The notes under the pieces were generated by a model. That model was not told where the DNA came from, ran no database searches, and was given only the letters and a program-made list of their open reading frames with translations. Positions 34,166 through 42,848 of a DNA stretch of 64,000 nt are shown here, one piece after another. A program made the translations under genes and the position numbers. Source of the DNA: PALSA-600 sp963842335 (GTDB taxonomy: Bacteria > Actinomycetota > Thermoleophilia > Gaiellales > Gaiellaceae); the NCBI GenBank assembly GCA_963842335.1, contig CAWJGF010000022.1, positions 35,142 through 99,141 of the forward strand. Direction: 5' to 3'. Within the stretch, counting starts at the first letter, position 1. Each line of letters opens with the position of its first letter.

Positions 34166-35392
34166 TCACGAGCCTCCCTCGGCGAGCTCGAGCGCGGCTT
34201 CGAGGGCGGCAAGCTTGTTCAAGCACTCCTGGTGCTCGGCACCGGGATCGGAGTCGACGACGATGCCGCCGCCGGCTTGCAGATAGGCGCGCCCGTCCTG
34301 GAGACGCACGGTGCGGATCGCGATGCAGGTATCGAGGGCCACCCCCGGCAGGTGGTAGCCCACGACGCCCGCGTAGGTGCCGCGCCGGTGGCCTTCGAGC
34401 TCCGAGATGATCTGCATCGCACGCACCTTGGGCGCGCCGGACACGGTTCCGGCCGGGAAGGTCGCGCGCAGCACGTCGAACGGGGTCACGCCGTCTTGCA
34501 GCTCGCCTGCGACCTCGGAGACGAGGTGTGTGACGTGCGAGAACCGTTCGGGCTCCAGGAAACGCTCGACCTGCACGGTCCCAGGCTTGCAGACGCGGGA
34601 CAGATCGTTGCGGCCGAGATCGACGAGCATCACGTGCTCGGCGCGGTCCTTGCCCGACGCGAGGAGCCGCTCGGCGTCGCCCGGGCCTCGCGCGGTCGTG
34701 CCGGCGATGGGGTTCAGGCTCGCGCGGTTCCCCTCGACCTTCACGTGTGTCTCGGGCGAGGAGCCGACCAGGGCGAGGTCGCCGAGCTCGAGTAGGAACA
34801 GATACGGCGACGGGTTGACGCGCCGGAGCGCGCGGTAGACGGCGAGCGGCGTCGCGGCAGTGGCGCGCTCGGCGCGCTGTGAGAGCACGACCTGGAACGC
34901 GTCTCCGCGGCGGATGTGCTCCTGCACCCTGACGACGCGACGCTCATGCTCGGCACGGTCGGGAAAGCGCACGGTCGGGCCGCCTGCCGCCGGCTCGTCC
35001 GGCGGCTGCTCGAGCGGGCGGGCAAGCAGCGCGGCGATCGTCTCCGCGTCCCCGCGAATCACCTCCGCCGTACCGGCGGCGTGGTCGAAGCGCAGGAAGA
35101 CATCGGCGACGACGAACAGGCTCTCGGGGACGTCGGGCCCCGCGGCCGGGAGCGACACGGTCGGCTCGAGCTTCGCGACGTGGTCATAGCCGAGGTAACC
35201 GACCACGGGCTCGTCGAGCTCTTCTGCCTCCTCGATGGAGACCAGGCGGTCACCGCAGCCGACGAACGAGTAGCGGCCGAGACGGCCCTGGTCGACCGAC
35301 TCGAGCAGAAACGACGCTCGACCAACCTCGCGCAGATGCAGGTAGGCCCCGAGTGGGGTGTGCAGATCAGTGGTGAGGACGGTGTGTGTCAT
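34166..35392 (-). CDS. trpE: Anthranilate synthase component I
   Basis: 408 residues, about 80-100 shorter than enteric TrpE, mostly in the N-terminal half. Chorismate site blocks IRRGDAFQVVLSQR, NPSPYLFLLEL, LNPIAGTTARG, ASGKDRAEHVMLVDLGRNDL and ATFPAGTVSGAPKVRAMQII are intact. PabB is the main alternative, but the trp context decides for TrpE. The usual feedback motif LLES appears as SFLLESVDQG with RYSFVG. ATG 35392 is preferred: an in-frame TTG at 35410 overlaps the attenuator T tract. Confidence 0.94.
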   Translation of the reverse strand: MTHTVLTTDLHTPLGAYLHLREVGRASFLLESVDQGRLGRYSFVGCGDRLVSIEEAEELDEPVVGYLGYDHVAKLEPTVSLPAAGPDVPESLFVVADVFLRFDHAAGTAEVIRGDAETIAALLARPLEQPPDEPAAGGPTVRFPDRAEHERRVVRVQEHIRRGDAFQVVLSQRAERATAATPLAVYRALRRVNPSPYLFLLELGDLALVGSSPETHVKVEGNRASLNPIAGTTARGPGDAERLLASGKDRAEHVMLVDLGRNDLSRVCKPGTVQVERFLEPERFSHVTHLVSEVAGELQDGVTPFDVLRATFPAGTVSGAPKVRAMQIISELEGHRRGTYAGVVGYHLPGVALDTCIAIRTVRLQDGRAYLQAGGGIVVDSDPGAEHQECLNKLAALEAALELAEGGS

Positions 35393-35408
35393 TTGCTTGC
35401 TGGAGAAC

Positions 35409-35431
35409 AAAAAACGACCCTCATCGGGTCG
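35409..35431 (-). terminator. trp attenuator: T-tailed intrinsic terminator before trpE
   Basis: On the minus strand CGACCC-GATGA-GGGTCG forms a perfect 6-bp stem with a 5-nt loop, followed at once by six T, ending 16 nt before the trpE ATG. It is the only classical hairpin plus T tract I see in the window, and it lies between a Trp-codon leader peptide and trpE, the position of a transcription attenuator. Confidence 0.85.
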
Positions 35432-35465
35432 CAGGTCGAGCGGTTCGGGTTGTCGCGCGCCGGTC

Positions 35466-35528
35466 TCAGCGCACGCTCCCGCCCCGCCCGTGGCGCCAGG
35501 TCCAGATGATCGGGGCCGGGGAGCTCAT
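35466..35528 (-). CDS. trpL: trp operon leader peptide
   Basis: 20 codons: MSSPAPIIWTWRHGRG and four more residues, then TGA. Two Trp codons (W-T-W, residues 9 and 11) lie 35 nt after the ATG and 38-50 nt before the terminator stem. Ribosome stalling at these codons when charged tRNA-Trp is scarce would favour read-through into trpE. The ribosome site is weak, and I could not identify an unambiguous antiterminator pairing, so the mechanism is inferred from the leader-terminator-trpE arrangement. Confidence 0.75.
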   Translation of the reverse strand: MSSPAPIIWTWRHGRGGSVR

Positions 35529-35568
35529 TCGCTCGCAGGGTAGGCGAGCCTGCTTCAATTCGCAACCC

Positions 35569-36621
35569 GTGGCCGTTCCCGAGCTTCTCAGTGCACTCCT
35601 CACGGCTCCCGGCCCGTCCGGCCACGAGGAGGAGCCGGCACGAATCTGGCGCGAAGCGGCAGCAGCGTTTGCCGAGGTGACGTCCGACACGCTCGGAACG
35701 TCGTTCGCACGTGTCCGCGCCGGTGACGGGGCGCCGACGCTCGCGCTCGTCGGTCATATCGACGAGATCGGGATCGCGGTCACCAACATCGAGGACAGCG
35801 GGCTGCTCTCGTTCACGACGGTCGGCGGCATCTCGCCGGAGATGCTGATGGGGCAGCGCTTCGAGTTGCTCACGCGCGACGGCCGCATCGTCGCCGCCGT
35901 CGCCCGCAAGCGAATCCAGCCCGACCAGATCCGAGATCGGCCACGGGCCGAACTGGCCGATCTGCACCTCGATATCGGCGCGAAGGATCGCGCGGAGGCC
36001 GAGAGCCTCGTCCGCGTCGGCGACGCGGGCGTGTGGAACGGGCCTCCGGTCGAGCTTCCGAACGGGCGGCTGCTCTCGCGCGCGCTCGACAACCGTCTCG
36101 GCGCGTACATCGCCCTCGAGGCGACGCGCCGGATCGCGGCGTCGAAGGCGGCGACGGTCGATGTGGTCGCGGTGGCCGCCGTCCAGGAGGAGATCGGCCT
36201 GTACGGTGCGCGCGCCGCGGCGTACGGACTCGAGCCGCACGTCGCGATCGCGATCGACGTGACGCCCTCGACCGACTACCCGGGCGGCGACGCCCGACGT
36301 GTCGGGAAGATCGAGCTCGGGATGGGCGCGATGATCGCGCGCGGGCCGACCATGAACAAGATCGTCACCGAACTCCTCGGTGAGGCGGCCGAGGCGGAGG
36401 GTATCGCGCACGCCTACGAGGTCTACTCGCGCACGACCTCGACCGACGCCGACGAGATCCATCTGACGCGGGCAGGCATCCCGACGGGTCTCGTCTCGAT
36501 CCCGACGCGGTACTTGCACAGCCCGAACGAGATCTGCGACCTCGCCGACGTCGAGGCGATCGTCCAGCTGATCGTCGCATTCGCGCGGCGCCTTGCACCC
36601 GACCGGTCATTCCTCCGCTAG
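35569..36621 (+). CDS. M42 family metallo-aminopeptidase
   Basis: 350 residues. Metal and catalytic residues: His/Asp in LVGHIDEIG, Asp in SRALDNRLGAY, Glu-Glu in VQEEIGLYGA, Asp in IAIDVTPSTD and His in RYLHSPNEI, a full M42 set. Members are large tetrahedral cytosolic aminopeptidases (glutamyl aminopeptidase, TET, FrvX). GTG 35569 begins just before the conserved LLSALLTAPGPSGHEE. Divergent from the trp leader. Confidence 0.9.
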   Translation: MAVPELLSALLTAPGPSGHEEEPARIWREAAAAFAEVTSDTLGTSFARVRAGDGAPTLALVGHIDEIGIAVTNIEDSGLLSFTTVGGISPEMLMGQRFELLTRDGRIVAAVARKRIQPDQIRDRPRAELADLHLDIGAKDRAEAESLVRVGDAGVWNGPPVELPNGRLLSRALDNRLGAYIALEATRRIAASKAATVDVVAVAAVQEEIGLYGARAAAYGLEPHVAIAIDVTPSTDYPGGDARRVGKIELGMGAMIARGPTMNKIVTELLGEAAEAEGIAHAYEVYSRTTSTDADEIHLTRAGIPTGLVSIPTRYLHSPNEICDLADVEAIVQLIVAFARRLAPDRSFLR

Positions 36622-37782
36622 GTGGCCACTCGCAGCGTCATCGTCAGCGCCGTCCGCACGCCGTTCGGAAAGCTCGGCGGCGGGCTGGCGGGCTATCAGG
36701 CGACTGAGCTCGGCGCGTTTGCGATCAAAGCGGCGCTCGAGCGCATCGGTGTCGAGCCGCACGAGCCGCAGTACGCCATCATGGGACAGGTTTTGCAGGC
36801 AGGCGCCGGGCAGGCGCCGGCGCGTCAGGCAGCGGTCGGTGCCGGGCTGCCGAAGGAGCTGCCCGCGGACACGATCAACAAGGTCTGCGCATCGTCGATC
36901 CGCGCGATCGAGATAGCCGACTCGATGATCCGCGCCGGCGATCTCGACGTCGTCGTGACCGGCGGGATGGAGTCGATGTCGAATGCGCCCTACCTGCTGC
37001 CGAAGGCGCGCTTCGGCTACCGGCTCGGCCACGGCGAGGTCCTCGACTCGATGGTCTATGACGGCCTGACATCGACGTTCGACCAGCTGCACATGGTCGT
37101 CCAGAACTCGAACGTCGCGCGCGAGCTCGGCATCAGCCGTGAGCAACAGGATGCGTGGGCCGCGCGGTCGCACGAGCGCGCGGCAGCGGCGCAGGACGCC
37201 GGTCGATTCGACGATGAGATCGTCGCGGTCGGTGGCGTCGTCGCCGACGAGAGCATCCGGCGCGACACCACCGTCGAGAAACTCGCGTTGCTCAAGCCCG
37301 TGTTCGATCCGGAAGGCTCGACGACCGCCGGCAACGCGCCGGGAGTGAACGACGGCGCGAGCTGCGTGATCGTCTGCTCGGAGGCGTGGGCCGCGAAGCG
37401 CGGGATCGAGCCGCTTGCGACGATCCTCGCGCAGGGTTACGTGGCCGACGACTTCGCGTACCTCGCTCGGACCCCCGCCAACGCAGGAGCGATGGCGCTC
37501 GAGCGTGCCGGCAAGTCGATCGACGACGTACGTCGCGTCGAGATAAACGAGGCTTTTGCGTCCGTCGCGTGGAACTCGACCAAGCTGCTCGGAGCGGATG
37601 AGGCGCAGGTGAACGTGAACGGCGGCGCGGTCGCGCTTGGGCATCCGGTCGGAGCCTCCGGCGGCCGCATCGTCGGCACGATGGTGCACGAGCTTCGCCG
37701 CTCGGGCGGGGGCCTCGGGCTCGCTGCCATCTGCAGCGGCGGCGGCCAGGGCGACGCGCTGCTGATCGAGGTCGAGCGATGA
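36622..37782 (+). CDS. Acetyl-CoA C-acyltransferase (thiolase)
   Basis: 386 residues. Nucleophilic Cys in INKVCASSIRAIEIAD (~residue 91), GMESMSNAPYLLP, His in NVNGGAVALGHPVGASGGR and the second Cys in AAICSGGGQGDA define a degradative/biosynthetic acetyl-CoA acetyltransferase. It could serve beta-oxidation, or form acetoacetyl-CoA with the 3-hydroxyacyl-CoA dehydrogenase 2 kb away. GTG abuts the M42 stop with no gap. Confidence 0.93.
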   Translation: MATRSVIVSAVRTPFGKLGGGLAGYQATELGAFAIKAALERIGVEPHEPQYAIMGQVLQAGAGQAPARQAAVGAGLPKELPADTINKVCASSIRAIEIADSMIRAGDLDVVVTGGMESMSNAPYLLPKARFGYRLGHGEVLDSMVYDGLTSTFDQLHMVVQNSNVARELGISREQQDAWAARSHERAAAAQDAGRFDDEIVAVGGVVADESIRRDTTVEKLALLKPVFDPEGSTTAGNAPGVNDGASCVIVCSEAWAAKRGIEPLATILAQGYVADDFAYLARTPANAGAMALERAGKSIDDVRRVEINEAFASVAWNSTKLLGADEAQVNVNGGAVALGHPVGASGGRIVGTMVHELRRSGGGLGLAAICSGGGQGDALLIEVER

Positions 37783-38141
37783 TCAAGGCGGCCGGCGGTC
37801 TGCTGGTGCGCGATGGGCAGATCCTGCTCGTCCACCGTGTGCGCCAGGACGACTGGTCGTTCCCGAAAGGCAAGCTCGAAGCGGGTGAGACCTGGGAAGA
37901 GGCGGCACTCCGTGAAGTCGAGGAGGAGACCGCGCTCGCGTGCACGCTCGGTGAGGAGATCGGGCGGACGCACTACGTCGTCGAGGAGAAGCCCAAGGAG
38001 GTTCGCTACTTCAGGATGAGCGCCGACGGTGAGGCGCGGGCGCAGAATGAGATCGACGAGGTTCGTTGGCTGCCCTTCGCCGGGGCGCGTTCTTTGCTGA
38101 CGTACGAGCACGACCGCCTGCTGCTCGATGAACTCGACTAG
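37779..38141 (+). CDS. Nudix hydrolase
   Basis: 120 residues. The Nudix box GKLEAGETWEEAALREVEEET is complete for its metal-binding Glu residues, but the final Gly of the consensus (EExG) is Ala. The N-terminus (IKAAGGLLVRDGQILLVHR) resembles MutT/diadenosine polyphosphatase or histidine-phosphatase-fused types; here no phosphatase domain is attached. Overlaps the thiolase stop by 4 nt (ATGA). Confidence 0.88.
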   Translation: MIKAAGGLLVRDGQILLVHRVRQDDWSFPKGKLEAGETWEEAALREVEEETALACTLGEEIGRTHYVVEEKPKEVRYFRMSADGEARAQNEIDEVRWLPFAGARSLLTYEHDRLLLDELD

Positions 38142-38316
38142 AAGGCCGCGTAGGCCCCGTCGGCGTGGTTGAATGTCGGTCCCGATGACCGCGACCAAGA
38201 CTCATCGACACGTCGATCTCCGGGCGGGTTCGCTCGAGCGTCACCGCCGGCGCCTCCGGGTGCGGCGCCACCACTCGGTGCGGCGTGCGGCGCTCGCGGT
38301 TCGTTCTCGCCTCACG

Positions 38317-38322
38317 TAGCGT
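38317..38322 (+). promoter_or_regulatory. -10 box TAGCGT of a leaderless gene
   Basis: TAGCGT ends 5 nt before the GTG of the ROK gene; the preceding 186-nt gap otherwise holds only an unconvincing Arg-rich frame. Confidence 0.3.
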
Positions 38323-38327
38323 CGGTC

Positions 38328-39020
38328 GTGTCCGTTCCGGCCAGCCCAGTCGTGCTTGCCGTCGATGTCGGCGGGTCGCATGTGAAGCTGCTCGTTCCGG
38401 GTGAGAGCAAGGCGCGCCGCTTCGAGTCCGGCCCGGATCTGACCGCAGAGCAGATGGTCGACGGGGTCGCAGCCGCGGCGGCTGGTTGGTCTTGGGACGT
38501 CGTCACGATCGGCATCCCGACGCCGGTCCGAGGGAACAAGGCAATCGCCGAGCCGGCCAATCTCGGCAAGGGCTGGGTGGGGTTCGACTACGAGGCGGCG
38601 CTCGCCAAGCCGACGAAGCTTCTGAACGACGCCGCGATGCAAGCGGTCGGAAGCTACGAGGGCGGCCGCATGCTGTTCCTCGGCCTGGGCACCGGTCTCG
38701 GCTCGGCGCTGATCGCCGAGGGCATCGTCGTGCCGCTCGAGTTCGCGCACTTTCCGTTCCGTAAGACCACGTTGGAGGAGCACGTGAGCGAGCGTGCTCT
38801 CGAACAGTTTGGCAAGAAGAAGTGGAGGCGAACGGTCTTCGAGGTCGTCGGCTACCTGACGGCGGCGATGGAGCCCGACTACATCGTCATCGGCGGCGGT
38901 GGCGTCGCCGAACTCGACGAATTGCCCCCCCGCTGCCGCCGCGGCCAGAACGCCAACGCGTTCCTCGGTGGCTTTCGGCTCTGGGAGGCCGACTGGACGA
39001 GAGAGGGGCAGCTGCCCTAG
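38328..39020 (+). CDS. ROK-family kinase, polyphosphate-glucokinase-like
   Basis: 230 residues. Phosphate-1 loop LAVDVGGSHVKLLV, catalytic Asp in LLNDAAMQAVG, phosphate-2 loop LGLGTGLGSALI and EFAHFPF all align with mycobacterial PpgK, while the zinc motif of repressor-type ROK proteins is absent. It would phosphorylate glucose with polyphosphate or ATP. The sugar-binding GIPTPVRG replaces the more common GxPG. GTG 38328 is preceded by a leaderless -10. A functional tie to the ppk1/ppx genes 4 kb on is plausible. Confidence 0.78.
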   Translation: MSVPASPVVLAVDVGGSHVKLLVPGESKARRFESGPDLTAEQMVDGVAAAAAGWSWDVVTIGIPTPVRGNKAIAEPANLGKGWVGFDYEAALAKPTKLLNDAAMQAVGSYEGGRMLFLGLGTGLGSALIAEGIVVPLEFAHFPFRKTTLEEHVSERALEQFGKKKWRRTVFEVVGYLTAAMEPDYIVIGGGGVAELDELPPRCRRGQNANAFLGGFRLWEADWTREGQLP

Positions 39021-39059
39021 ACAGGTTGCGGCCGTCGGCGATCGTCGCCTGCCGCACGA

Positions 39060-39560
39060 TCACGTGAAGCTCTTCCGGTAGCGAACCTCGGGCGCTCGCA
39101 CGCCCCAGCGCTCGTCGGCTTTCCGGGCGCCGTCGGGGGTCCAGCCGGCCTGCTCGTAGAAACTCCTTGCCCGCGGGTTGTCCTCGAGCACCCAGAGCGT
39201 CGCGTCGCCATACTGCGCGCGCAACTCGGTCTCGCCCCGCTCGATCAACGCCCGCCCGGCGCCGGTGCCCCACCAGTCGGGGTGGACGTAGATTGCGTAC
39301 AGCTCCCCGACGCCGCGTTCGTCGCGGCTCGGGCCGACCGAGACGAACCCGACGACTTCGCTGTCTTCCGCACCGACGAACGTCGTCCACCCGGGCGGTG
39401 GGTGCTCGAGGCGCTCGCGCCAGAGCCCGGGGCGGATGAAGCCACCACGCTCGAGCTCCTCAGCCGGGAACACGTGGCGATAGGCGGTTTGCCACGCGCG
39501 TTCCTGCGCGCGAGCGATGCCCGAAGCGTCGGCGCCCGTTGCGGCTCTGACCTCCATCAT
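39060..39560 (-). CDS. GNAT family N-acetyltransferase
   Basis: 166 residues. VRAATGADASGIARAQERAWQTAYRHVFP starts a GNAT domain, IYVHPDWWGTGAGRALIERGE is the acetyl-CoA loop and DNPRARSFYEQAGWTPDGARK the last strand-helix. Two adjacent ATG codons (39560, 39557) are possible starts. Divergent from the 3-hydroxyacyl-CoA dehydrogenase with 22 nt between starts. Substrate unknown. Confidence 0.88.
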   Translation of the reverse strand: MMEVRAATGADASGIARAQERAWQTAYRHVFPAEELERGGFIRPGLWRERLEHPPPGWTTFVGAEDSEVVGFVSVGPSRDERGVGELYAIYVHPDWWGTGAGRALIERGETELRAQYGDATLWVLEDNPRARSFYEQAGWTPDGARKADERWGVRAPEVRYRKSFT

Positions 39561-39568
39561 CCGAAGGG

Positions 39569-39574
39569 TAGGGT
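39569..39574 (+). promoter_or_regulatory. -10 box TAGGGT of a leaderless gene
   Basis: TAGGGT lies 8 nt before the GTG of the 3-hydroxyacyl-CoA dehydrogenase; it overlaps the divergent GNAT 5' region. Confidence 0.45.
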
Positions 39575-39582
39575 CTGCCGCC

Positions 39583-40416
39583 GTGGAGTTCGAGCATGTA
39601 CTCGTCGTCGGCGCGGGACAGATGGGGGGCGGGATCGCCCAGGTGGTCGCCGCGTCGGGTCGCAGGGTCTCGCTGCACGACCCATTCGCGGGCGCTGTCG
39701 AACGTGGGCTCGAGGCGATGGGAAGGAGCCTGGCCAAGCTCGCGGCGAAGGGCGGTCCCGACGCCGACGAGACGCTCGCGCGTGTAGCGGCGGTCGACGA
39801 CCTCGTCCCGGCGGACCTGCTGATCGAAGCGATCAGCGAGGACCGTGCGGCGAAGGAAGACGTCTTCCGGCGAGCCGACGCGGTGCTGCCCGCCGAGGCG
39901 ATCCTCGCGTCGAACACGAGCTCGATTCCGATTACCTCGCTCGCCTCCGTGACGGACCGTCCGGAGCAGGTCGTCGGCATGCATTTCTTCAACCCTGTTC
40001 CGGTGCTGAAGCTCGTCGAGGTCATCCGCGCGGTCCAGACGTCCGACGAGACGGCCGCAGCGATCGTCGCGTTGGCACGGGATCTCGGCAAGGAACCGGC
40101 AGAGGCCCGCGACTTTCCGGGCTTCGTCTCGAATCGGATCCTGATGCCGTTCATCAACGAGGCGGCGTATGCGGTGCTCGAGGGTGTTGCCGAGCCGCCT
40201 GCGATCGACACGATCGCCAAACTCGGTTTCGCCCATCCGATGGGGCCGCTGGCGCTCGCCGACCTGATCGGCCTCGACACCTGCGTCGCGATCATGGACG
40301 TCCTGCACGAGGGCCTCGGCAACCCGAAGTACGCGCCGTGCCCGCTGCTGCGCCAGTACGTCCAGGCGGGACGCCTCGGCCGCAAGTCGGGCCGGGGCTT
40401 CTACGACTACGGGTGA
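39583..40416 (+). CDS. 3-hydroxybutyryl/3-hydroxyacyl-CoA dehydrogenase
   Basis: 277 residues. NAD-binding VVGAGQMGGGIAQVVAASG, Ser in SNTSSIPIT, catalytic His in VVGMHFFNPVPVLKLVE with Glu in the same block, and Asn in GFVSNRILMPFINEA are canonical for Hbd/PaaH. It interconverts 3-hydroxyacyl- and 3-ketoacyl-CoA and pairs naturally with the thiolase at 36622. The C-terminal KSGRGFYDYG is the normal end. Confidence 0.93.
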   Translation: MEFEHVLVVGAGQMGGGIAQVVAASGRRVSLHDPFAGAVERGLEAMGRSLAKLAAKGGPDADETLARVAAVDDLVPADLLIEAISEDRAAKEDVFRRADAVLPAEAILASNTSSIPITSLASVTDRPEQVVGMHFFNPVPVLKLVEVIRAVQTSDETAAAIVALARDLGKEPAEARDFPGFVSNRILMPFINEAAYAVLEGVAEPPAIDTIAKLGFAHPMGPLALADLIGLDTCVAIMDVLHEGLGNPKYAPCPLLRQYVQAGRLGRKSGRGFYDYG

Positions 40417-40423
40417 CCGGTAG

Positions 40424-40442
40424 TCGCGGCGCTACGCCGCGA
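40424..40442. terminator. Hairpin whose loop is a stop codon
   Basis: TCGCGGCG and CGCCGCGA form a perfect 8-bp stem with loop CTA, which is the minus-strand TAG of the ATP-grasp gene. It sits 8 nt after the dehydrogenase stop, so it probably terminates both convergent genes. Confidence 0.45.
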
Positions 40443-41241
40443 GCGCCGCGCACGCGGCCGCGAACACGTCGTCCCCGATGGAGTAGGCACTGGTGAAATC
40501 GACGGCGCCGTTGACCTCGAGCACGACCCACGTACCGGCGTCTGCAGGCAGGAGATCGACGCCGACGAGATCGCCGCCGATGGCTGCCGCGGCTGCGAGC
40601 GCGACCGCGGAGGCCTCCGGCGGGGGCGTCACCGGCTCGCGCCGCGCCCCGAGTGCGACATTCGTGCGCCACTCGCCGGGCGCCGCGATCCGCCTGACGG
40701 CTCCGACGATCTTGCCGCGCGCCACGACGATGCGCAGATCGAACCCACGGGGCGCGACGAGCTTCTGGGCCACAGCACCGGTCGCCCGATACCACGGCGA
40801 CCGCCCGAGGTCTTCGAGTGTGCGAGCGATCGTCTCGCCGTCGTCGCAGCGGATGACGTCGCGACCCCAGGAGCCGAAGCGCGGCTTGAGCACGATCGGC
40901 GCCTCGAGCTCGGGCAGCGCGAGCCACGGCGCGACGTGAACGCTTCGAGGATGCGGGACGCCGGCCGCGAACATCGCAGTCGCGGTGGCGAGCTTGTCGT
41001 GCGCGGCAACGAGCGTTCGCCGCGAATTCAGAACCGTCACCCCTGCTGCTTCGAGCCGGTCGAGCGCCCAGAGGCCCGGCTCGACGCCGTCGAGCGACGA
41101 GAGGACGTCCAGGCGGCCGAGTGCGATGTCGCCGCGACCGAGGCGCCTCAATGCCTGTGCCGGCGTGAACACCGGGCCGAGGCGGGTGTTCGTCGGCGTG
41201 ACGCGGTGGGCGACGACGGCAAAGGTGCTCACGGCAGGCAT
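40432..41241 (-). CDS. ATP-grasp ligase, RimK/LysX-like
   Basis: 269 residues. VLNSRRTLVAAHDKLATATAMFAAGVPHPR and VLKPRFGSWGRDVIRCDD are the ATP-grasp B-domain blocks; metal ligands appear as VGVDLLPAD and VLEVNGAVDF. RimK/LysX-type enzymes ligate amino acids to protein or carrier-protein carboxylates (glutamate tails, LysW). No LysW-like carrier is nearby, so the acceptor is unknown. ATG 41241 chosen; longer frames lack coding character. Confidence 0.83.
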   Translation of the reverse strand: MPAVSTFAVVAHRVTPTNTRLGPVFTPAQALRRLGRGDIALGRLDVLSSLDGVEPGLWALDRLEAAGVTVLNSRRTLVAAHDKLATATAMFAAGVPHPRSVHVAPWLALPELEAPIVLKPRFGSWGRDVIRCDDGETIARTLEDLGRSPWYRATGAVAQKLVAPRGFDLRIVVARGKIVGAVRRIAAPGEWRTNVALGARREPVTPPPEASAVALAAAAAIGGDLVGVDLLPADAGTWVVLEVNGAVDFTSAYSIGDDVFAAACAALAA

Positions 41242-41426
41242 GGTCGGGCCGATCCCGTCAAAAGGGAAGGGTCGGCCGCCAGGTCGACGCCGAACGTTTC
41301 CGATTTCGTAACCCGTGTGCACATGGCCTCGGCGTAGCCTCGTGGGCGGGGCAACGTGCAGAGCGGCCCGGAGGCACGTGGGGAGGCCTCCGGACCGGTC
41401 TGCCACACGTGGACGTCCGCCCACTC

Positions 41427-41432
41427 TACGAT
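41427..41432 (+). promoter_or_regulatory. -10 box TACGAT of a leaderless gene
   Basis: TACGAT ends 6 nt before ATG 41439 and supports that start for the CYTH-CHAD gene. Confidence 0.45.
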
Positions 41433-41438
41433 CGCACG

Positions 41439-42848
41439 ATGCAGACCACCCTCGAGCGGGAGCTCAAGTTGGAGCTCGACGACGGCTTCGAGCTGCCCGA
41501 GCTCCCGGGCGAGCCGCTCGAATCACGCCTCTTCACCTCGACGTACTACGACACGCCTGCGCGCTCGCTCGCCCAGGTCGGGATCACGCTTCGCCGGCGC
41601 CTCGAGAACGGAGTCTCGCGGTGGCAGTTGAAGCTCCCGCGCGGCGGGGGTGCGCGTGCAGAGATCGAGGCGCTTGGCGGTCCGGCGGCTGTGCCCGCTG
41701 CTCTCGCCGGTCTCCTCGTCGCGCACCGGCGCCACGGTGACCTCGAGCGGGTCGCGACGTTGAGGACGCGCCGAACCGGCGTACGTGTCGCCGACGCGGG
41801 CCGGCCATTGGCCGACGTCACGATCGACGCGGTCGAGGTATTGGACGACGCCCGCTCGGCGGGGACCTTCGCCGAGATCGAGGTCGAGCTGATCGACGGC
41901 GACGAGGACGATCTGCGCCGCCTCTCACGCGATCTCCGGCGTGCGGGCGCGCGCAAGTCGGACGGGCGGCCGAAGCTCATGCGTCTGCTCGCGCTACCGC
42001 CTGCTCACCGGATCGGAAAAGGGGCTTCGGTGCTCGAGCAGTTGCGCTTACTGCTCAAGGAGCAATTGCACGAGATCGAACGCCACGATCCGGGGGTGCG
42101 TCTCGGTGACTACCCGGAGGATCTGCACCGTTACCGCGTTGCGACACGACGTTCGCGCGCCTTGATCCGGGCGACGCGCCCGCTGCTCGGCGAGAGCCTG
42201 GATGAGCTGGCGGCCGAGCTGAAGTGGCTTGCGGGGCGGCTGGGGCCGGTGCGTGATCTCGACGTCCTGATCGCTCACCTCCGTGAACGCAGTGCCGCCC
42301 TCGAGGCCGACCGCGACGCGGCGGGTGAGCTGATCGACACGCTCGAGCAGAAACGCGGGCGGCACCGCGACAAGCTGATCGCCGGCCTCGACTCCGAGCG
42401 GTTCACCGCGCTGCTCACGCGTTTCGACCGCGATCTCGCACTTCTCGCCGACCTGCACGGTGAGCCCGGTGCAGAGGCGATCGCGGCGGACGAACTTCGC
42501 ATTCTCCGGCACGACGCGAGCCAACTGGGCGACGAACCCGACGACGAGCAGTTGCATGCGCTTCGGAAGCAGGCGAAACACGCACGCTATGCGGCTGAGC
42601 TTGCAGCCCTCGACGGTCGCAAGTCCGTCGCACGGTACGTCGATGCGTTGAAGGAGCTACAGGACACGATCGGTGAGCATCAGGACGCGGTCGTCGCGGA
42701 GGAGAGGCTCCGGGCGGTCGCGCGTGGCCGGACCGCGATGGCCGCGGGTCGGCTGATCGAGGCCGAGCGCATGCGGCGCAGGGAGGCACGTGCGGCCTAT
42801 CCCGACGTTCTCGACCGCGCACTCGAGCGCGGCAAGCGCGCGTTCTAG
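41439..42848 (+). CDS. CYTH-CHAD domain protein
   Basis: 469 residues. The N-terminal CYTH domain shows ExExK (LERELKLEL) and the YYDTP, LRRRLENG and WQLKLPRG strands of triphosphate tunnel enzymes. The CHAD domain starts at ~residue 200 (DLHRYRVATRRSRALIR) with repeated conserved His/Arg/Lys, as in polyphosphate-granule-targeted CHAD proteins. Expected: polyphosphate or triphosphate hydrolysis/binding. It lies directly beside ppx and ppk1. GTG 41409 in frame would add ten residues, but ATG 41439 fits the promoter and the ExExK position. Confidence 0.9.
   Translation: MQTTLERELKLELDDGFELPELPGEPLESRLFTSTYYDTPARSLAQVGITLRRRLENGVSRWQLKLPRGGGARAEIEALGGPAAVPAALAGLLVAHRRHGDLERVATLRTRRTGVRVADAGRPLADVTIDAVEVLDDARSAGTFAEIEVELIDGDEDDLRRLSRDLRRAGARKSDGRPKLMRLLALPPAHRIGKGASVLEQLRLLLKEQLHEIERHDPGVRLGDYPEDLHRYRVATRRSRALIRATRPLLGESLDELAAELKWLAGRLGPVRDLDVLIAHLRERSAALEADRDAAGELIDTLEQKRGRHRDKLIAGLDSERFTALLTRFDRDLALLADLHGEPGAEAIAADELRILRHDASQLGDEPDDEQLHALRKQAKHARYAAELAALDGRKSVARYVDALKELQDTIGEHQDAVVAEERLRAVARGRTAMAAGRLIEAERMRRREARAAYPDVLDRALERGKRAF

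Noticed and set aside
35433..35528. Antiterminator stem in the trp leader
   Set aside because: Several GC pairings are possible but none is clearly best by eye; a folding calculation is needed, so no structure is annotated.
38185..38319. 44-codon Arg/His-rich frame before the ROK kinase
   Set aside because: No ribosome site, no hydrophobic or conserved pattern, and an alternative frame through the same DNA is equally open.
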